From CAJXJP01 sp964022365 (lineage in GTDB: Bacteria; Patescibacteriota; Gracilibacteria; BD1-5; UBA6164), in NCBI GenBank assembly GCA_964022365.1, contig CAXHZN010000005.1, positions 1 to 64,000 of the forward strand: a stretch of 64,000 nucleotides of DNA, written 5' to 3'. Under the pieces are notes generated by a model. That model was not told where the DNA came from and did not search any database. It worked only from the letters and a program-made list of their open reading frames with translations. This document shows positions 22,098-30,440 of the stretch, piece by piece. The position numbers were made by a program, and so were the translations under genes. The stretch's first letter is position 1; each line of letters opens with the position of its first letter.

Positions 22098-23054
22098 ATG
22101 TCACTTGATACCTTAGGACCATACATTCCAGAAGAAAATAATCAGGAAAAAAATCAACTGTCTGAAGATCTACAAAAAATTATCGAATGAAAAGAAATTG
22201 TATCTGAAACGTGAGTTGATAAAAAAGAATTGTTAGAAGATATGCTTCAAGAATGATTGATTATTGAAAATATTTCTCAGTTAAATATTCTAAAAAATTT
22301 ATTATCTCATAATAATATTTTTTATTTACAAAATGTTTCAGAAATTGACTGGAATAATATGTGAAAAATGAGTATACAAAAAGTATGAGAAACAGTCAAA
22401 GTTTTTCCGATGAATTATTCTATGAAAATTTGAGAGAATGGACCATTTGGACAAGCTTATGAATTATCACAAGATGGTACAATAGAGAAAAATATAAATA
22501 GAGATTTTCAAATTAATACTTCAAATTTAGATACTGTTGATTCTTGAATGGATGAATTAAATAAAAATTTATCTCAAATAGATACTCAAAATTATGTTTT
22601 AAATCCAAATAAAAATCAAGAAAATAATAGTGAAACTGAAATATCTGAAAAAATTGACGATATATCAGAAGATACAATGAATCAAGAAAATCCAGTAGAA
22701 AATGTAGAAATTATTGAAGATACAACTCCTGCTGCAGAAAATCTATGAGATGAAAATAAACCTCAAGAAAATATTGAAAAGAATGAGGAAATAAAAAATA
22801 AATCTTATGAGGTCCAAAAAGATGATACTCTTTGGCAAATAATTAGAGAACAATATGGTATTTCTGATTATACAGATATTGCCAACACGTTATATAAAAT
22901 TAAACAATTTAATGATACAAATAATTTTTGAGAAAATAAAGTAGATTTCTCAAAACCAGATACTTTAAAAATTTCACAACAATTATTACTTCCAAATAAT
23001 ATCACAGTGACAAGTCCAACAAAAGGAACGAAAATTTTTTCTTTACAACAATAA
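22098..23054 (+). CDS. LysM-like domain protein
   Basis: 318 residues. No signal peptide. The N-terminal half is hydrophilic, the middle (about 165-235) is acidic and low complexity (NQENPVENVEIIEDT). The C-terminus YEVQKDDTLWQIIREQYGIS...LYKIKQFND...QQLLLPNN resembles a LysM module (start V.xGDTLW, end I..GQ.L.LP). LysM domains bind peptidoglycan or chitin-like glycans. Export route not visible, so location is uncertain. Many TGA glycines in the first half. Confidence 0.65.
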
Positions 23055-23055
23055 A

Positions 23056-23081
23056 AAAACCGCGTGTTACGCGGTTTTTTG
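23056..23081. terminator. Terminator between convergent genes
   Basis: Hairpin AAAACCGCG-TGTTA-CGCGGTTTT with T tract on the plus strand and A tract at the left end; overlaps the end of the converging gene. Confidence 0.85.
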
Positions 23082-23756
23082 TTGTGTTTGATAGATTGCC
23101 AATACTTTTAATCCCATTGACCAGAGAGTAAAAATAAAGCAAGCTATACAAGCTGTTATTATAATCTCAAATGCAAATGGTATGAGTTTTATTTCAACTT
23201 TTGTTAAAAATAAAATTAATACTATTATAAGCCCAAATTTAAAGGAAGTTTTTAGCTTTCCTATAAGTACTGCAGCTTTGTTTATCATTTGAGATCGTAA
23301 TTGCTGACCGACACAATCTACAATTGTTAAAACAAGCATTAATCCAAAAATATAAGGATGTACATGCCAGCTCAATGCAAGTAAAATTGGTAAATCAAAT
23401 ATTTTATCACACAGTGCATCGAGTTTTTTTCCGTAATCAGAAGTTTGATTCAGAGCTCTTGCAACTTGTCCGTCGAGTCTATCGGTTATACTTAAAAATA
23501 TAATCAATTGGATAATTATAGATATTTCATTATTATTCATGCTTTTTGCATAAAAAAATATATAAAATCCAATTAAAATTCCAAATGGAGCTCGTAAGAT
23601 ACTGATATTATTTGCACTTAAGTATGGTTGATATTTTTCAAAGAAATTTTTCACTCCAAATTTATTTTTTGGAAGAGCAATTTCGCTCAAATAAAGCATA
23701 CTCATCAAAATGAGAGTAGCTCCAAGTAGGTTGTAACCATAAAATGATACATCCAT
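23067..23756 (-). CDS. CDP-alcohol phosphatidyltransferase
   Basis: 229 residues, about six hydrophobic segments. The catalytic signature DGQVARALNQTSDYGKKLDALCD exactly fits DG-x2-AR-x8-G-x3-D-x3-D. Enzymes of this family transfer a phosphoalcohol from CDP-alcohol, for example to make phosphatidylglycerolphosphate or phosphatidylserine. The signature glycines are GGA/GGG; no TGA is used. Which lipid is made cannot be told from sequence. Confidence 0.88.
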   Translation of the reverse strand: MDVSFYGYNLLGATLILMSMLYLSEIALPKNKFGVKNFFEKYQPYLSANNISILRAPFGILIGFYIFFYAKSMNNNEISIIIQLIIFLSITDRLDGQVARALNQTSDYGKKLDALCDKIFDLPILLALSWHVHPYIFGLMLVLTIVDCVGQQLRSQMINKAAVLIGKLKTSFKFGLIIVLILFLTKVEIKLIPFAFEIIITACIACFIFTLWSMGLKVLAIYQTQQKTA

Positions 23757-23889
23757 ATTTTTCTACCTCATTTTGTAAAATTAAGTATCTTTATTCTAAG
23801 TGAAATATTTAAACTGTCAAAAAAATATTTTTTTATTTCTTTTATTCTAAAATAAATTAGTATATACATAATATTTTTAAAAATCTTTT

Positions 23890-24738
23890 ATGCGCGAAAT
23901 TATTTTTTATGGAAGTTTTTCTGTTTTCCCATTCCTATTATTTTTTATATTTTTTAAAAAAATACATATTTGATTGAGAATATTGTTTATTTTTTTGAGT
24001 TTGTTATTTATTTGGATGCGTTTTGTAGAACCTCAAATAATTATTATAAAAAATGAAAAAATAGATCTAGGATTTGAATCAAAAATTATTTTAATTTCTG
24101 ATTTGCATTTAGGGAAATATAAAACAGAAAAATTTTTATCAAAAGCAGTAGAAAAAATAAATAATATCCAAGCAGATTATGTTTTTATAGCAGGGGATTT
24201 TACCTATCAACCTGAACTAAAAGATTTAGAAAAATTATTTGCTCCGATTTGAGAAATAAATAAACCAGTCTACTGGGTTTTATGAAATCATGATGTAGAA
24301 AAGCCAGGACCAAAACTTCGTGATGAGCTAAAAACAGTTTTAGATAATCTTTGAACAAACTATTTAAATAATACAAGCGTAAAATTGGATAATTTTACGC
24401 TCGTAGGACTGGGGAGTAACTGGAACAGGGAAGATGATACCTCTTTGTTAGAAGAATTCACTCCAAGCGATAATATAGTCGTTTTAGCTCATAATCCAGA
24501 CACAACGCTCAAGTATTCTAATAATATCGCAGACATCACACTTGCAGGTCACACTCACGGGGGACAATTACGTATTCCTGGTTTGTATAAATCAGTTATT
24601 CCAACCACTGGAAATTTCGATAAATGATTTTCCCAAGAAGAATTTACTAAGCTCTACGTTTCCTCAGGAATCTGAGAAACAGCAATCCCAATGAGATTTC
24701 TCAATTTCCCAGAAATAGTAGTTTTGGAGTTGTATTAA
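23890..24738 (+). CDS. Membrane-anchored metallophosphoesterase (YkuE-like)
   Basis: 282 residues. Two N-terminal hydrophobic segments (residues 5-25 and 30-45) precede a calcineurin-type phosphoesterase with the complete metal motifs LISDLHLG, IAGDFTY, VLGNHDVE, VLAHNPD and AGHTHGGQLRIPG. Related YkuE-type enzymes act on lipid intermediates such as UDP-diacylglucosamine or on nucleotides. The glycines of GNHD and SSGIGET are TGA. Confidence 0.88.
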
Positions 24739-24763
24739 AATTATATTTATTAATAAAGATATT

Positions 24764-24922
24764 ATGGAAATTAATTTAGAACATGTAGTAATAATTTTAT
24801 CAATATTATGAATTTATGCAGGCTATAAAATTCAAGAACTAGAACAAAAAGTACACGATTTAAGGTATGACTTAAATTCTATGGAAAAAGAATTATTAGA
24901 TAAAAATATTTTAGATAAATAA
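24764..24922 (+). CDS. Small membrane protein, 52 aa
   Basis: One transmembrane helix (HVVIILSILGIYAGYKI) followed by a short charged coiled-coil-like tail (QELEQKVHDLRYDLNSMEKE). One TGA glycine in the helix. Located 25 bases after the phosphoesterase gene and followed at once by a terminator, so the two may be co-transcribed. Function unknown. Confidence 0.55.
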
Positions 24923-24952
24923 AAAAGCAATCCAATTGGATTGCTTTTTTTA
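24921..24952. terminator. Bidirectional terminator
   Basis: Hairpin AAAAGCAATCC-AATT-GGATTGCTTTT with A and T tracts, between the small membrane protein gene and the converging 69-aa gene. Confidence 0.85.
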
Positions 24953-25159
24953 TCATAAATTATTATCAACTTTACTATCAGGATTTGATACAGCAGTTTC
25001 AATTCAATTTATAAATCTTGTATGGTATTTTGTATAATTTCAAGAATTTATTTGATGTATGAATTCTTTATCAGTCATAGTTTTTGATGTGAAATTATCT
25101 TTAAATAATTTATTTCTTCATGTACTAGTCTCTTTAAGTACTTTGATTCTTTTTGGCAT
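24950..25159 (-). CDS. Small conserved-looking protein, 69 aa
   Basis: MPKRIKVLKETSTGRN start, then MTDKEFIHQINSGNY, YHTRFINGIETAVSNPD and an ending NNLG. The arrangement (TGRN, GNY, NGI-T-SNPD) resembles small hypothetical proteins I have seen in many bacteria, but I cannot name a family with certainty. In-frame TGA at four positions, all plausible glycines. Function unknown. Confidence 0.6.
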
Positions 25160-25522
25160 AAGTTAAAAAAATTATTATTAAAATTTGTAAAATTAAAACT
25201 TCACCATATACTTTATGAAAATTCCGGCAAGAATTTTTTCATATTTTTTCTAATTAGAAAAATAATATGGACTACGATACTGAAGTTGATTATTTAATTC
25301 ATTTTAGTATCTTTTTTTTGTGCGAAAAATTACCATTTTAAGTAATTAACAAATAAAATATACACAATTGTATATGTAATGGATATTGCTTTTTTTATTA
25401 TCCATAATTTCTATGATAGCTTAATTTTTAGAAGTATCAACATGTTTTTTACTTTCTTGTTAAAAACTATATATAGATATCTTTGAATTCATATTATATA
25501 TATTTCTATATATTGTGATTAT
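25160..25522. other. Non-coding gap
   Basis: No reading frame longer than about 25 codons that I trust. Contains two hairpins with T tracts on the plus strand (AAAATTC/GAATTTT near 25213-25237, and GATACT/AGTATC near 25275-25312). They might end short RNAs, but no promoter or conserved RNA is recognised. On the minus strand it must hold the promoter of the 69-aa gene. Confidence 0.35.
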
Positions 25523-25558
25523 AAAAAAAATACAACCCTATTTACAGGGTTGTATTTT
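25523..25558 (-). terminator. Terminator of dnaK
   Basis: Hairpin ATACAACCCT-ATTTAC-AGGGTTGTAT; on the minus strand the stem is followed by a T tract (seen as A tract on the plus strand). Confidence 0.8.
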
Positions 25559-25582
25559 ATTGTATCAGGATTATTTAAACTA

Positions 25583-27493
25583 TTAAACTCTAGTAGTTTT
25601 ATCATCTCCGTCAGTTTCAACGTCAGCATCTTGTACTCCGTCGTCTGCTTTTTGTTCTGCTTGACCTTGGTCAGCAGCACCTTGCGCACCTGGTTGAGAG
25701 TATAACTTTTGACCTACTTGCATCATAGTATCTTGTAATTCTTTGTTTACAGTTTCAAATTCTTCTTTTGAAGCATCAGCTTTACCGAGAACTTCTTTTA
25801 CTTTTGCGATTTTTTCTTCAACTGAAGTTTTATCAGCGTCTTCTACTTTATCAGCATTGTCTGCAAGCATTTTTTCTGCTTGAGCTACTCCTGAATCAGC
25901 TTGATTTCTTGCATCAACTAAATCTTTTTTCTTTTTATCTTCTTCTTTTTTTGCTTCAGCTTCTTTTACTAATTTATCAACTTCAGCTTCGTCCATACCA
26001 GTAGATCCTTGGATTGTGATATGTTGTTCTTTTCCTGTTCCTTTATCTTTTGCTTTAACTTTTAGTACACCATTAGCATCTATATCAAATGATACTTCAA
26101 CTTGAGGTACACCTCTAGGAGCTGGAGCAATACCGTCTAGGATAAATCTACCAAGAGATTTATTGTCAGCAGCCATTTCTCTTTCACCTTGAAGTACATG
26201 AATTTCTACACTTGGTTGGTTATCAACAGCAGTAGAGAAAGTTTCAGTTTTATTTGCAGGAATAGTTGTATTTCTAGCAATCATTGCAGTTCTTACTCCC
26301 CCCATAGTTTCGATACCAAGAGTCAGAGGAGTTACGTCGAGTAATAATACATCAGTAACGTCCCCACCAATAATCCCAGCTTGGATAGCAGCACCCATAG
26401 CAACAGCTTCATCAGGGTTTATACCAGAGTTTGGTTTTTTTCCGAAGAAAGCTTCAACTTTAGATATAACTAAAGGAACTCTTGTAGAACCACCAACAAG
26501 TAATACTTGATCTAAATCACTTGCAGATAATCCAGCATCTGATAATACTTTTTTACAAGGTTCTAGAGATCTTTCTACTAAGTCAGAAATTAATTCTTCA
26601 AATTTCGTTCTAGAAATACTCATCATTAAGTTTTTTGGACCAGATGAATCAACCGTAATATATGGTAAGTTAATATCATATGAAGTTGTAGTTGAAAGTT
26701 CTTTTTTTGCTTTTTCCGCTTCGTCTCTTACTCTTTGAAGAGCCATTGCATCATTTCTAAGATCTACTCCTTGGTCTTTTTTAAATTCATCAATAATATA
26801 ATCTAAGATTACTTTATCAAAATCGTCCCCACCAAGATGAGTATCACCATTTGTAGAAAGTACTTCAAATGTACCTTCATCAGAAAGTTCTAAAATAGAA
26901 ATATCAAATGTACCACCACCAAGGTCGTAAACAGCGATTTTTTCATTTTTCCCTTTACCAGCACCATATGATAGGGCAGCAGCAGTAGGTTCATTTACAA
27001 TTCTTTTTACTTCTAAACCAGCAATTTTACCAGCGTTTATTGTAGCTTGTCTTTGGTCATCGTTAAAGTAAGCAGGAACAGTAATAACAGCTTCTGTAAC
27101 TTTTTGTCCTAAAAATTTTTCAGCATCTTCTTTGATTTTCATTAAAACGTGAGAACCAATTTCTTCTGGTCTTACTTGTTTTCCATCAAATTCGATAAGA
27201 GCTTCACCATTTGAACCTTTTACAACGTTATATGGAACTGAAGCAATTTCATCTTGAACTTCATCAAATTTTCTCCCAATAAATCTTTTTGCAGAAAAAA
27301 TTGTTCCTGCAGGATTTGTAATAGCTTGTCTTTTTGCTGGAGTCCCAACAATAATTGAACCATCTTTATGGGCAACAATAGAAGGAGTTGTTCTATTACC
27401 TTCAGCATTGTTAATAACTTTTGCTTCTCATCCTTCCATGAAAGCAACACAAGAATTTGTTGTACCTAAATCGATACCAATAATTTTTCACAT
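25583..27493 (-). CDS. dnaK: Chaperone DnaK (Hsp70)
   Basis: 636 residues, full length. N-terminal ATPase: GKIIGIDLGTTNSCVAFMEG, VPAYFNDDQRQATINAG, YDLGGGTFDISILE, LLVGGSTRVPLV; substrate domain beginning LLLDVTPLTLGIETMGG; helical lid and acidic tail ending DGDDKTTRV. Start chosen at the ATG giving MGKIIGID; codon 2 is TGA (glycine), and one other TGA (in EGGEA) follows. The other 500+ codons contain none, so TGA is avoided in this highly expressed gene. No grpE or dnaJ is adjacent. It has a CIRCE-like operator upstream and stands alone. Confidence 0.97.
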
Positions 27494-27533
27494 AATAATT
27501 TTTTTAGAAATTAATATTTTTAATAATTTTTTT

Positions 27534-27581
27534 ATAACCCATCCGGCTTTCAGCCACCTTACCTTAAAAATGGAAGGTAAG
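27534..27581 (+). repeat. Copy of dispersed repeat inside the dnaK leader
   Basis: ATAACCCATCCGG, CTTTCAGCCACC, then hairpin TTACCTTA/TGGAAGGTAA. Lies between the predicted dnaK promoter and its start codon, so it would be transcribed in the dnaK 5' leader. Related to the copies at 19513, 29831, 29895 and 30347. Confidence 0.55.
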
Positions 27582-27621
27582 AATGAATTTTTTTATCGTC
27601 ATAATTTTATGACTTGCACAT

Positions 27622-27649
27622 ATATTATTCAAAAAATATTTCTTGTCAA
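27622..27649 (-). promoter_or_regulatory. Putative dnaK promoter
   Basis: On the minus strand TTGACA, 16-base spacer, TAATAT, about 130 bases upstream of the dnaK ATG, giving a leader of roughly 120 bases. Confidence 0.6.
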
Positions 27650-27656
27650 AATATTT

Positions 27657-27683
27657 TTAGCACTTTTTTATCTTATGTGCTAA
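27657..27683. promoter_or_regulatory. CIRCE-like operator (HrcA site) upstream of dnaK
   Basis: TTAGCAC-N13-GTGCTAA. The known CIRCE element is TTAGCACTC-N9-GAGTGCTAA; this copy has the same overall length of 27 bases and keeps seven bases of each arm, with only the two innermost bases of each arm altered. It lies 7 bases upstream of the dnaK -35 box. Known role: binding site of the HrcA heat-shock repressor. No hrcA gene is in the window. Confidence 0.75.
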
Positions 27684-27715
27684 TTCTGTAAATATTTCCT
27701 TATTTTAAGGCAAAA

Positions 27716-27747
27716 TAAAAGCCCGACACAAATTGTGCCGGGAACTT
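27716..27747 (-). terminator. Rho-independent terminator
   Basis: Hairpin CCCGGCACA-ATT-TGTGTCGGG read on the minus strand, followed by CTTTTATTTT; ends the 136-aa gene. Confidence 0.8.
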
Positions 27748-27756
27748 TTTACTATG

Positions 27757-28167
27757 TTATGCTGCTTGAGACGTTACTTCACAATTTACATTTATTTGTG
27801 AAACTTCAGCGCTGACTTCAGTGTTAGAAAATTCTTCACATAAGTCCTCATCGTATACATTCTCTTCGTTTAAATCATCAGTTGCAAAATTATTCTGCTG
27901 CTGATTGTGTTCTAATCGACGATTTCTGCGAGCTTTTTTGCCTTGTTTTTTGCATTGACGCTCTTGTAGTACCGAGCCAACTAAATGCTTAATTTGTTTT
28001 AGTTTGTTTAAGTCATCTTCGTTGAGCGAGTAATTTGTCCAAGGAGTTTTTCGGATCATTACTAATTCACCAGTATTAAATTCGCGACGAATTGTATCTT
28101 TGCTAGAAGTGTCAGCTGTTCTTGCTCTCACTAATAGTGAAGTAAGTTTTTGAGACAATTTTTTCAT
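27757..28167 (-). CDS. Hypothetical basic/acidic small protein
   Basis: 136 residues from the ATG that follows an SD-like AAGGAAA at good spacing; an in-frame ATG 27 bases upstream is possible but lacks an SD. The N-terminal half is basic (MKKLSQKLTSLLVRARTA), with QERQCKKQGKKARRNRR near residue 85, followed by an acidic Asn/Gln/Glu tail. No family recognised. It has its own promoter and terminator and no TGA codon. Confidence 0.55.
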   Translation of the reverse strand: MKKLSQKLTSLLVRARTADTSSKDTIRREFNTGELVMIRKTPWTNYSLNEDDLNKLKQIKHLVGSVLQERQCKKQGKKARRNRRLEHNQQQNNFATDDLNEENVYDEDLCEEFSNTEVSAEVSQINVNCEVTSQAA

Positions 28168-28241
28168 AGTATTTCCTTTTTTGTACGTTTCCATAAACCT
28201 GTGATCGTCACGATTCAGTCATTTATGAAATTGTAAGAATA

Positions 28242-28269
28242 TTTATAATGAAAATATTATTAATGTCAA
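28242..28269 (-). promoter_or_regulatory. Putative promoter
   Basis: TTGACA, 16-base spacer, TATAAA on the minus strand, about 75 bases upstream of the start of the 136-aa gene. Confidence 0.6.
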
Positions 28270-28285
28270 AAATATTTCAAAATAA

Positions 28286-28315
28286 AAAATCGACACAATG
28301 TGTCGATTTTTTTAT
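28286..28315. terminator. Palindromic terminator
   Basis: AAAAAATCGACACA-ATG-TGTCGATTTTTT; on the minus strand it follows the 78-aa gene and gives a stem plus T tract. Confidence 0.8.
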
Positions 28316-28327
28316 GGTAACCTTTTT

Positions 28328-28564
28328 TTATTTTAATTTTTTCAGAAGTTTTTGAATTTTTTGTTTGAAACCCGAAAAAATATTCAAATTATCTAAAATA
28401 TGTCGAACAGCAATTTTTAACTTTTTGAGAGAAGTATATTCTTCAAAAATTTTTGTAATTTGTTGTTTGGCATTATTTACTTCTACTCGTAGTGGACCAG
28501 AAGTCGATTTCATAGCATTATCCAATGTACATTGGATATTTTGTTGGCAAGTATTCGCTAACAT
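28328..28564 (-). CDS. Hypothetical small helical protein
   Basis: 78 residues from the ATG that follows a GGAG with an 8-base gap; a GTG 24 bases upstream would add eight residues but has no SD. Predicted helical with a basic C-terminus (FKQKIQKLLKKLK). Two cysteines near the N-terminus (TCQQNIQC). No TGA codons. No family recognised. Confidence 0.5.
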   Translation of the reverse strand: MLANTCQQNIQCTLDNAMKSTSGPLRVEVNNAKQQITKIFEEYTSLKKLKIAVRHILDNLNIFSGFKQKIQKLLKKLK

Positions 28565-28647
28565 TGTGTAAACTCCATCTTGTTGCACTCGAAATTGAGT
28601 AAAACCAAATCTAATAATTTTTGAGTGGATGTCAAAAAGATTTTAAA

Positions 28648-28674
28648 ATAAAAAGTGCGTTTCGCACTTTTTAT
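28648..28674 (-). terminator. Rho-independent terminator
   Basis: Hairpin AAAAAGTGCG-AAA-CGCACTTTTT on the minus strand, overlapping the stop codon of the 87-aa gene. Confidence 0.8.
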
Positions 28675-28934
28675 TGGACATAACTGATACTTGGAAAATA
28701 TTTTTCAATGATGATTTTTCTTTCAAAATCGTCTAAAATATCCTTTTCTTCAATTTCTTTCACAGTCTGGAATAAACAATTTTCTATCGAGGAAATCCTC
28801 GTTTGAGACTGTATAAGTTGTTCGACATTATTTGAAAAATTTGTTGAGATTTCACATAATTTTTTAATGAGTTTAACATGTTTCATATAAAAAATCATTG
28901 AGTACTCGCTAAATTCAAAGACAGTTTTCTCCAT
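28671..28934 (-). CDS. Hypothetical small helical protein
   Basis: 87 residues, mostly helical (KLIKKLCEISTNFSNNVEQL; VKEIEEKDILDDFERKII). Preceded by the SD-like AAGGAAGGA and a good promoter. It contains no glycine, so its lack of TGA is uninformative. No family recognised. Third of three similarly organised small transcription units in a row on this strand. Confidence 0.5.
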   Translation of the reverse strand: MEKTVFEFSEYSMIFYMKHVKLIKKLCEISTNFSNNVEQLIQSQTRISSIENCLFQTVKEIEEKDILDDFERKIIIEKYFPSISYVQ

Positions 28935-28966
28935 ATCTATTATCCTTCCTTTTTTTCAGTAAAACA

Positions 28967-28994
28967 TTTATATAAAATAATATATAATTGTCAA
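28967..28994 (-). promoter_or_regulatory. Putative promoter
   Basis: TTGACA, 16-base spacer, TATAAA on the minus strand, about 33 bases upstream of the start of the 87-aa gene; same layout as the promoter at 28242. Confidence 0.6.
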
Positions 28995-29055
28995 ATATTT
29001 GAAATTATTTTTATTATCTGATAGAATAAAGAAAAATATTATTATAAAAATATTT

Positions 29056-29277
29056 ATGGAACAATTAAAAAATATTTCTGAAACTCAAGAAGTTGAAAAA
29101 TATACAGCAGAAGTTCAAAAACATATTGATGAAATACCAAGTTGGATTTGAATTTTATTAGTTATGCCAAAAAATCCAGCTGCCGTTACTGATAAAATAA
29201 ATGAATATAGAAAATTAAAGGCTGCAAATGATGATAGAGATTCTCAAAGTTTGCATGAATATTTTACGAATAAATAA
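29056..29277 (+). CDS. Hypothetical protein, 73 aa
   Basis: MEQLKNISETQEVEKYTAEV start, helical, with a short hydrophobic stretch in the middle (IPSWIGILLVMPKNP; the glycine is TGA). No SD and no family recognised. Confidence 0.5.
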
Positions 29278-29349
29278 TTTTGAAAATACTACTTTTCAGA
29301 ATTATTTTTTTGGATATAATCTTTTTGCTTATTAATTAAAAAGATACGT

Positions 29350-29607
29350 ATGAAATGTCCAAGCTGTAAAGAAGTAACACTTTTAATGAGTGAAAAAAAA
29401 GGAGTTGAAATTGATTATTGTCCAGAATGTAGAGGTATTTGGTTAGATAAAGGTGAGTTAGAAAAACTTATCGAAAAAGAAAATCAAATCCATGAAACTT
29501 ATGAAAAACAATATTCAAAAGAATCTGAATATTCTCATAAAGCAGATTACAAAAAAAAGAAAAAATCTTCTATTTTTTGAGAAATTACTGATATGTTTGA
29601 TTTCTAG
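29350..29607 (+). CDS. Zinc-ribbon (zf-TFIIB-type) protein
   Basis: 85 residues. MKCPSCKEVTL...IDYCPECRGIWLDKGELEKL is the zf-TFIIB ribbon (two CxxC pairs followed by G.WLD.GELEK). A lysine-rich linker and a tail GEITDMFDF follow after a TGA glycine. Members of this small family are widespread; role unknown, probably protein or nucleic acid binding. Confidence 0.88.
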
Positions 29608-29608
29608 T

Positions 29609-29645
29609 TTAAATCACTTTACATTGCAAAGTGATTTATTTTTTT
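29609..29645 (+). terminator. Rho-independent terminator
   Basis: AAATCACTTT-ACATTGC-AAAGTGATTT followed by a T-rich run, right after the zinc-ribbon gene. Confidence 0.75.
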
Positions 29646-29707
29646 GACTTTTGTGTACTTGTGCGTAATCTTTGGATAATTACTATTTATATATCAAATA
29701 TGACTCA

Positions 29708-29786
29708 AATATTTTCTATCAGCCTGCATCCCGTAAACCCTTAATTTTAAGGGAGTTTTACGCTGCATAAATAGAAAATATTTTTG
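29708..29786. repeat. Long imperfect inverted repeat
   Basis: Left arm AATATTTTCTAT plus GCATCCCGTAAACCCTTA, right arm TAAGGGAGTTTTACGCTGCAT plus ATAGAAAATATTT. The outer 10-12 bases and the TAAGGG core pair well. A smaller hairpin with a T tract follows (29786-29815). The CCCTTA/TAAGGG core is shared with the dispersed repeats, so this may be a diverged member. No gene lies in 29646-29969. Confidence 0.5.
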
Positions 29787-29830
29787 TAAACTCTCTTTTT
29801 ATTAAGGGAGTTTTTTGTTATATGAAAAAA

Positions 29831-29870
29831 TAATAATCCACCCTAGCCCTCCTTTAATACTAAAGGAGGG
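29831..29870 (+). repeat. Short copy of dispersed repeat
   Basis: TAATAATCCACCCTAG then CCCTCCTTTA/TAAAGGAGGG hairpin. Lacks the middle CTTTCAG part of the longer copies. Confidence 0.5.
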
Positions 29871-29894
29871 AATATGAAATAGAGAAAAATAAAC

Positions 29895-29962
29895 ATCAAC
29901 TTGTTCCCTTTATTCTAAAGGGAGCTGCCTGAAAGGCTGAGGGATTATTACATTTAATTAAA
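29895..29962 (-). repeat. Direct repeat flanking the DUF559 gene, left copy
   Basis: 68 bases identical to 30347-30414 except for one base (GCC/GTC). Read on the minus strand it contains TAATAATCCCTCAGCC, CTTTCAGGCAGCTCCC and hairpin CCCTTTA/TAAAGGG, the full form of the dispersed repeat. Ends 7 bases before the DUF559 start codon. Confidence 0.85.
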
Positions 29963-29969
29963 ATAAATT

Positions 29970-30347
29970 ATGACTTACCACATACCTGATAGGTTAAAAG
30001 AAATAGCTAGGGATTTAAGAAATAACATGACAGAATCTGAAAAACTTTTATGGAATCATATTAGATGAGATACTTTATGAGTAAGAATTTTAAGGCAAAA
30101 GATATTTTATGTCTATACTGAAAATAATTGATATGATAGATTTATAATCCCAGATTTTTATATAGCGAATAAAAAACTTATTATAGAAGTGGATGGAAGT
30201 ATTCATAAAGTATCTGAGATTATGAATTTAGATAAGATTAAAGATGAACTGATTATGAAAAGATGATTTAAAATCTTAAGAATTACAAATGAAGAAATTC
30301 AAAATGATATTCAAAAAGTACTAATAAAAATAAAACAAGAACTATAA
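29970..30347 (+). CDS. DUF559 (Vsr-like) endonuclease-fold protein
   Basis: 125 residues. LKEIARDLRNNMTESEKLLW and HIRGDTLGVRILRQ lead into IIPDFYIANKKLIIEVDGS and KRGFKILRITNEEIQND, the PD-(D/E)xK-type core of DUF559 proteins, which are related to the Vsr mismatch endonuclease. Asp in IPDFY and Glu-Asp in IEVDG are the likely metal ligands. The gene is bracketed by 68-bp direct repeats, the right one overlapping its stop codon. TGA is used for glycine, so it is adapted to this host's code. Could be part of a small mobile unit; activity is untested. Confidence 0.85.
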
Positions 30348-30414
30348 TCAACTTGTTCCCTTTATTCTAAAGGGAGCTGTCTGAAAGGCTGAGGGATTAT
30401 TACATTTAATTAAA
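30347..30414 (-). repeat. Direct repeat flanking the DUF559 gene, right copy
   Basis: Second copy of the 68-bp unit at 29895, starting on the last base of the DUF559 stop codon and ending 26 bases before the proS start. Confidence 0.85.
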
Positions 30415-30440
30415 AAAATTAATTATTAAAAAAATATATT

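Noticed and set aside
28201..28211. GTGATCGTCAC palindrome in the leader of the 136-aa gene as an operator.
   Set aside because: The arms are only four bases and no second copy was seen; too weak to call.
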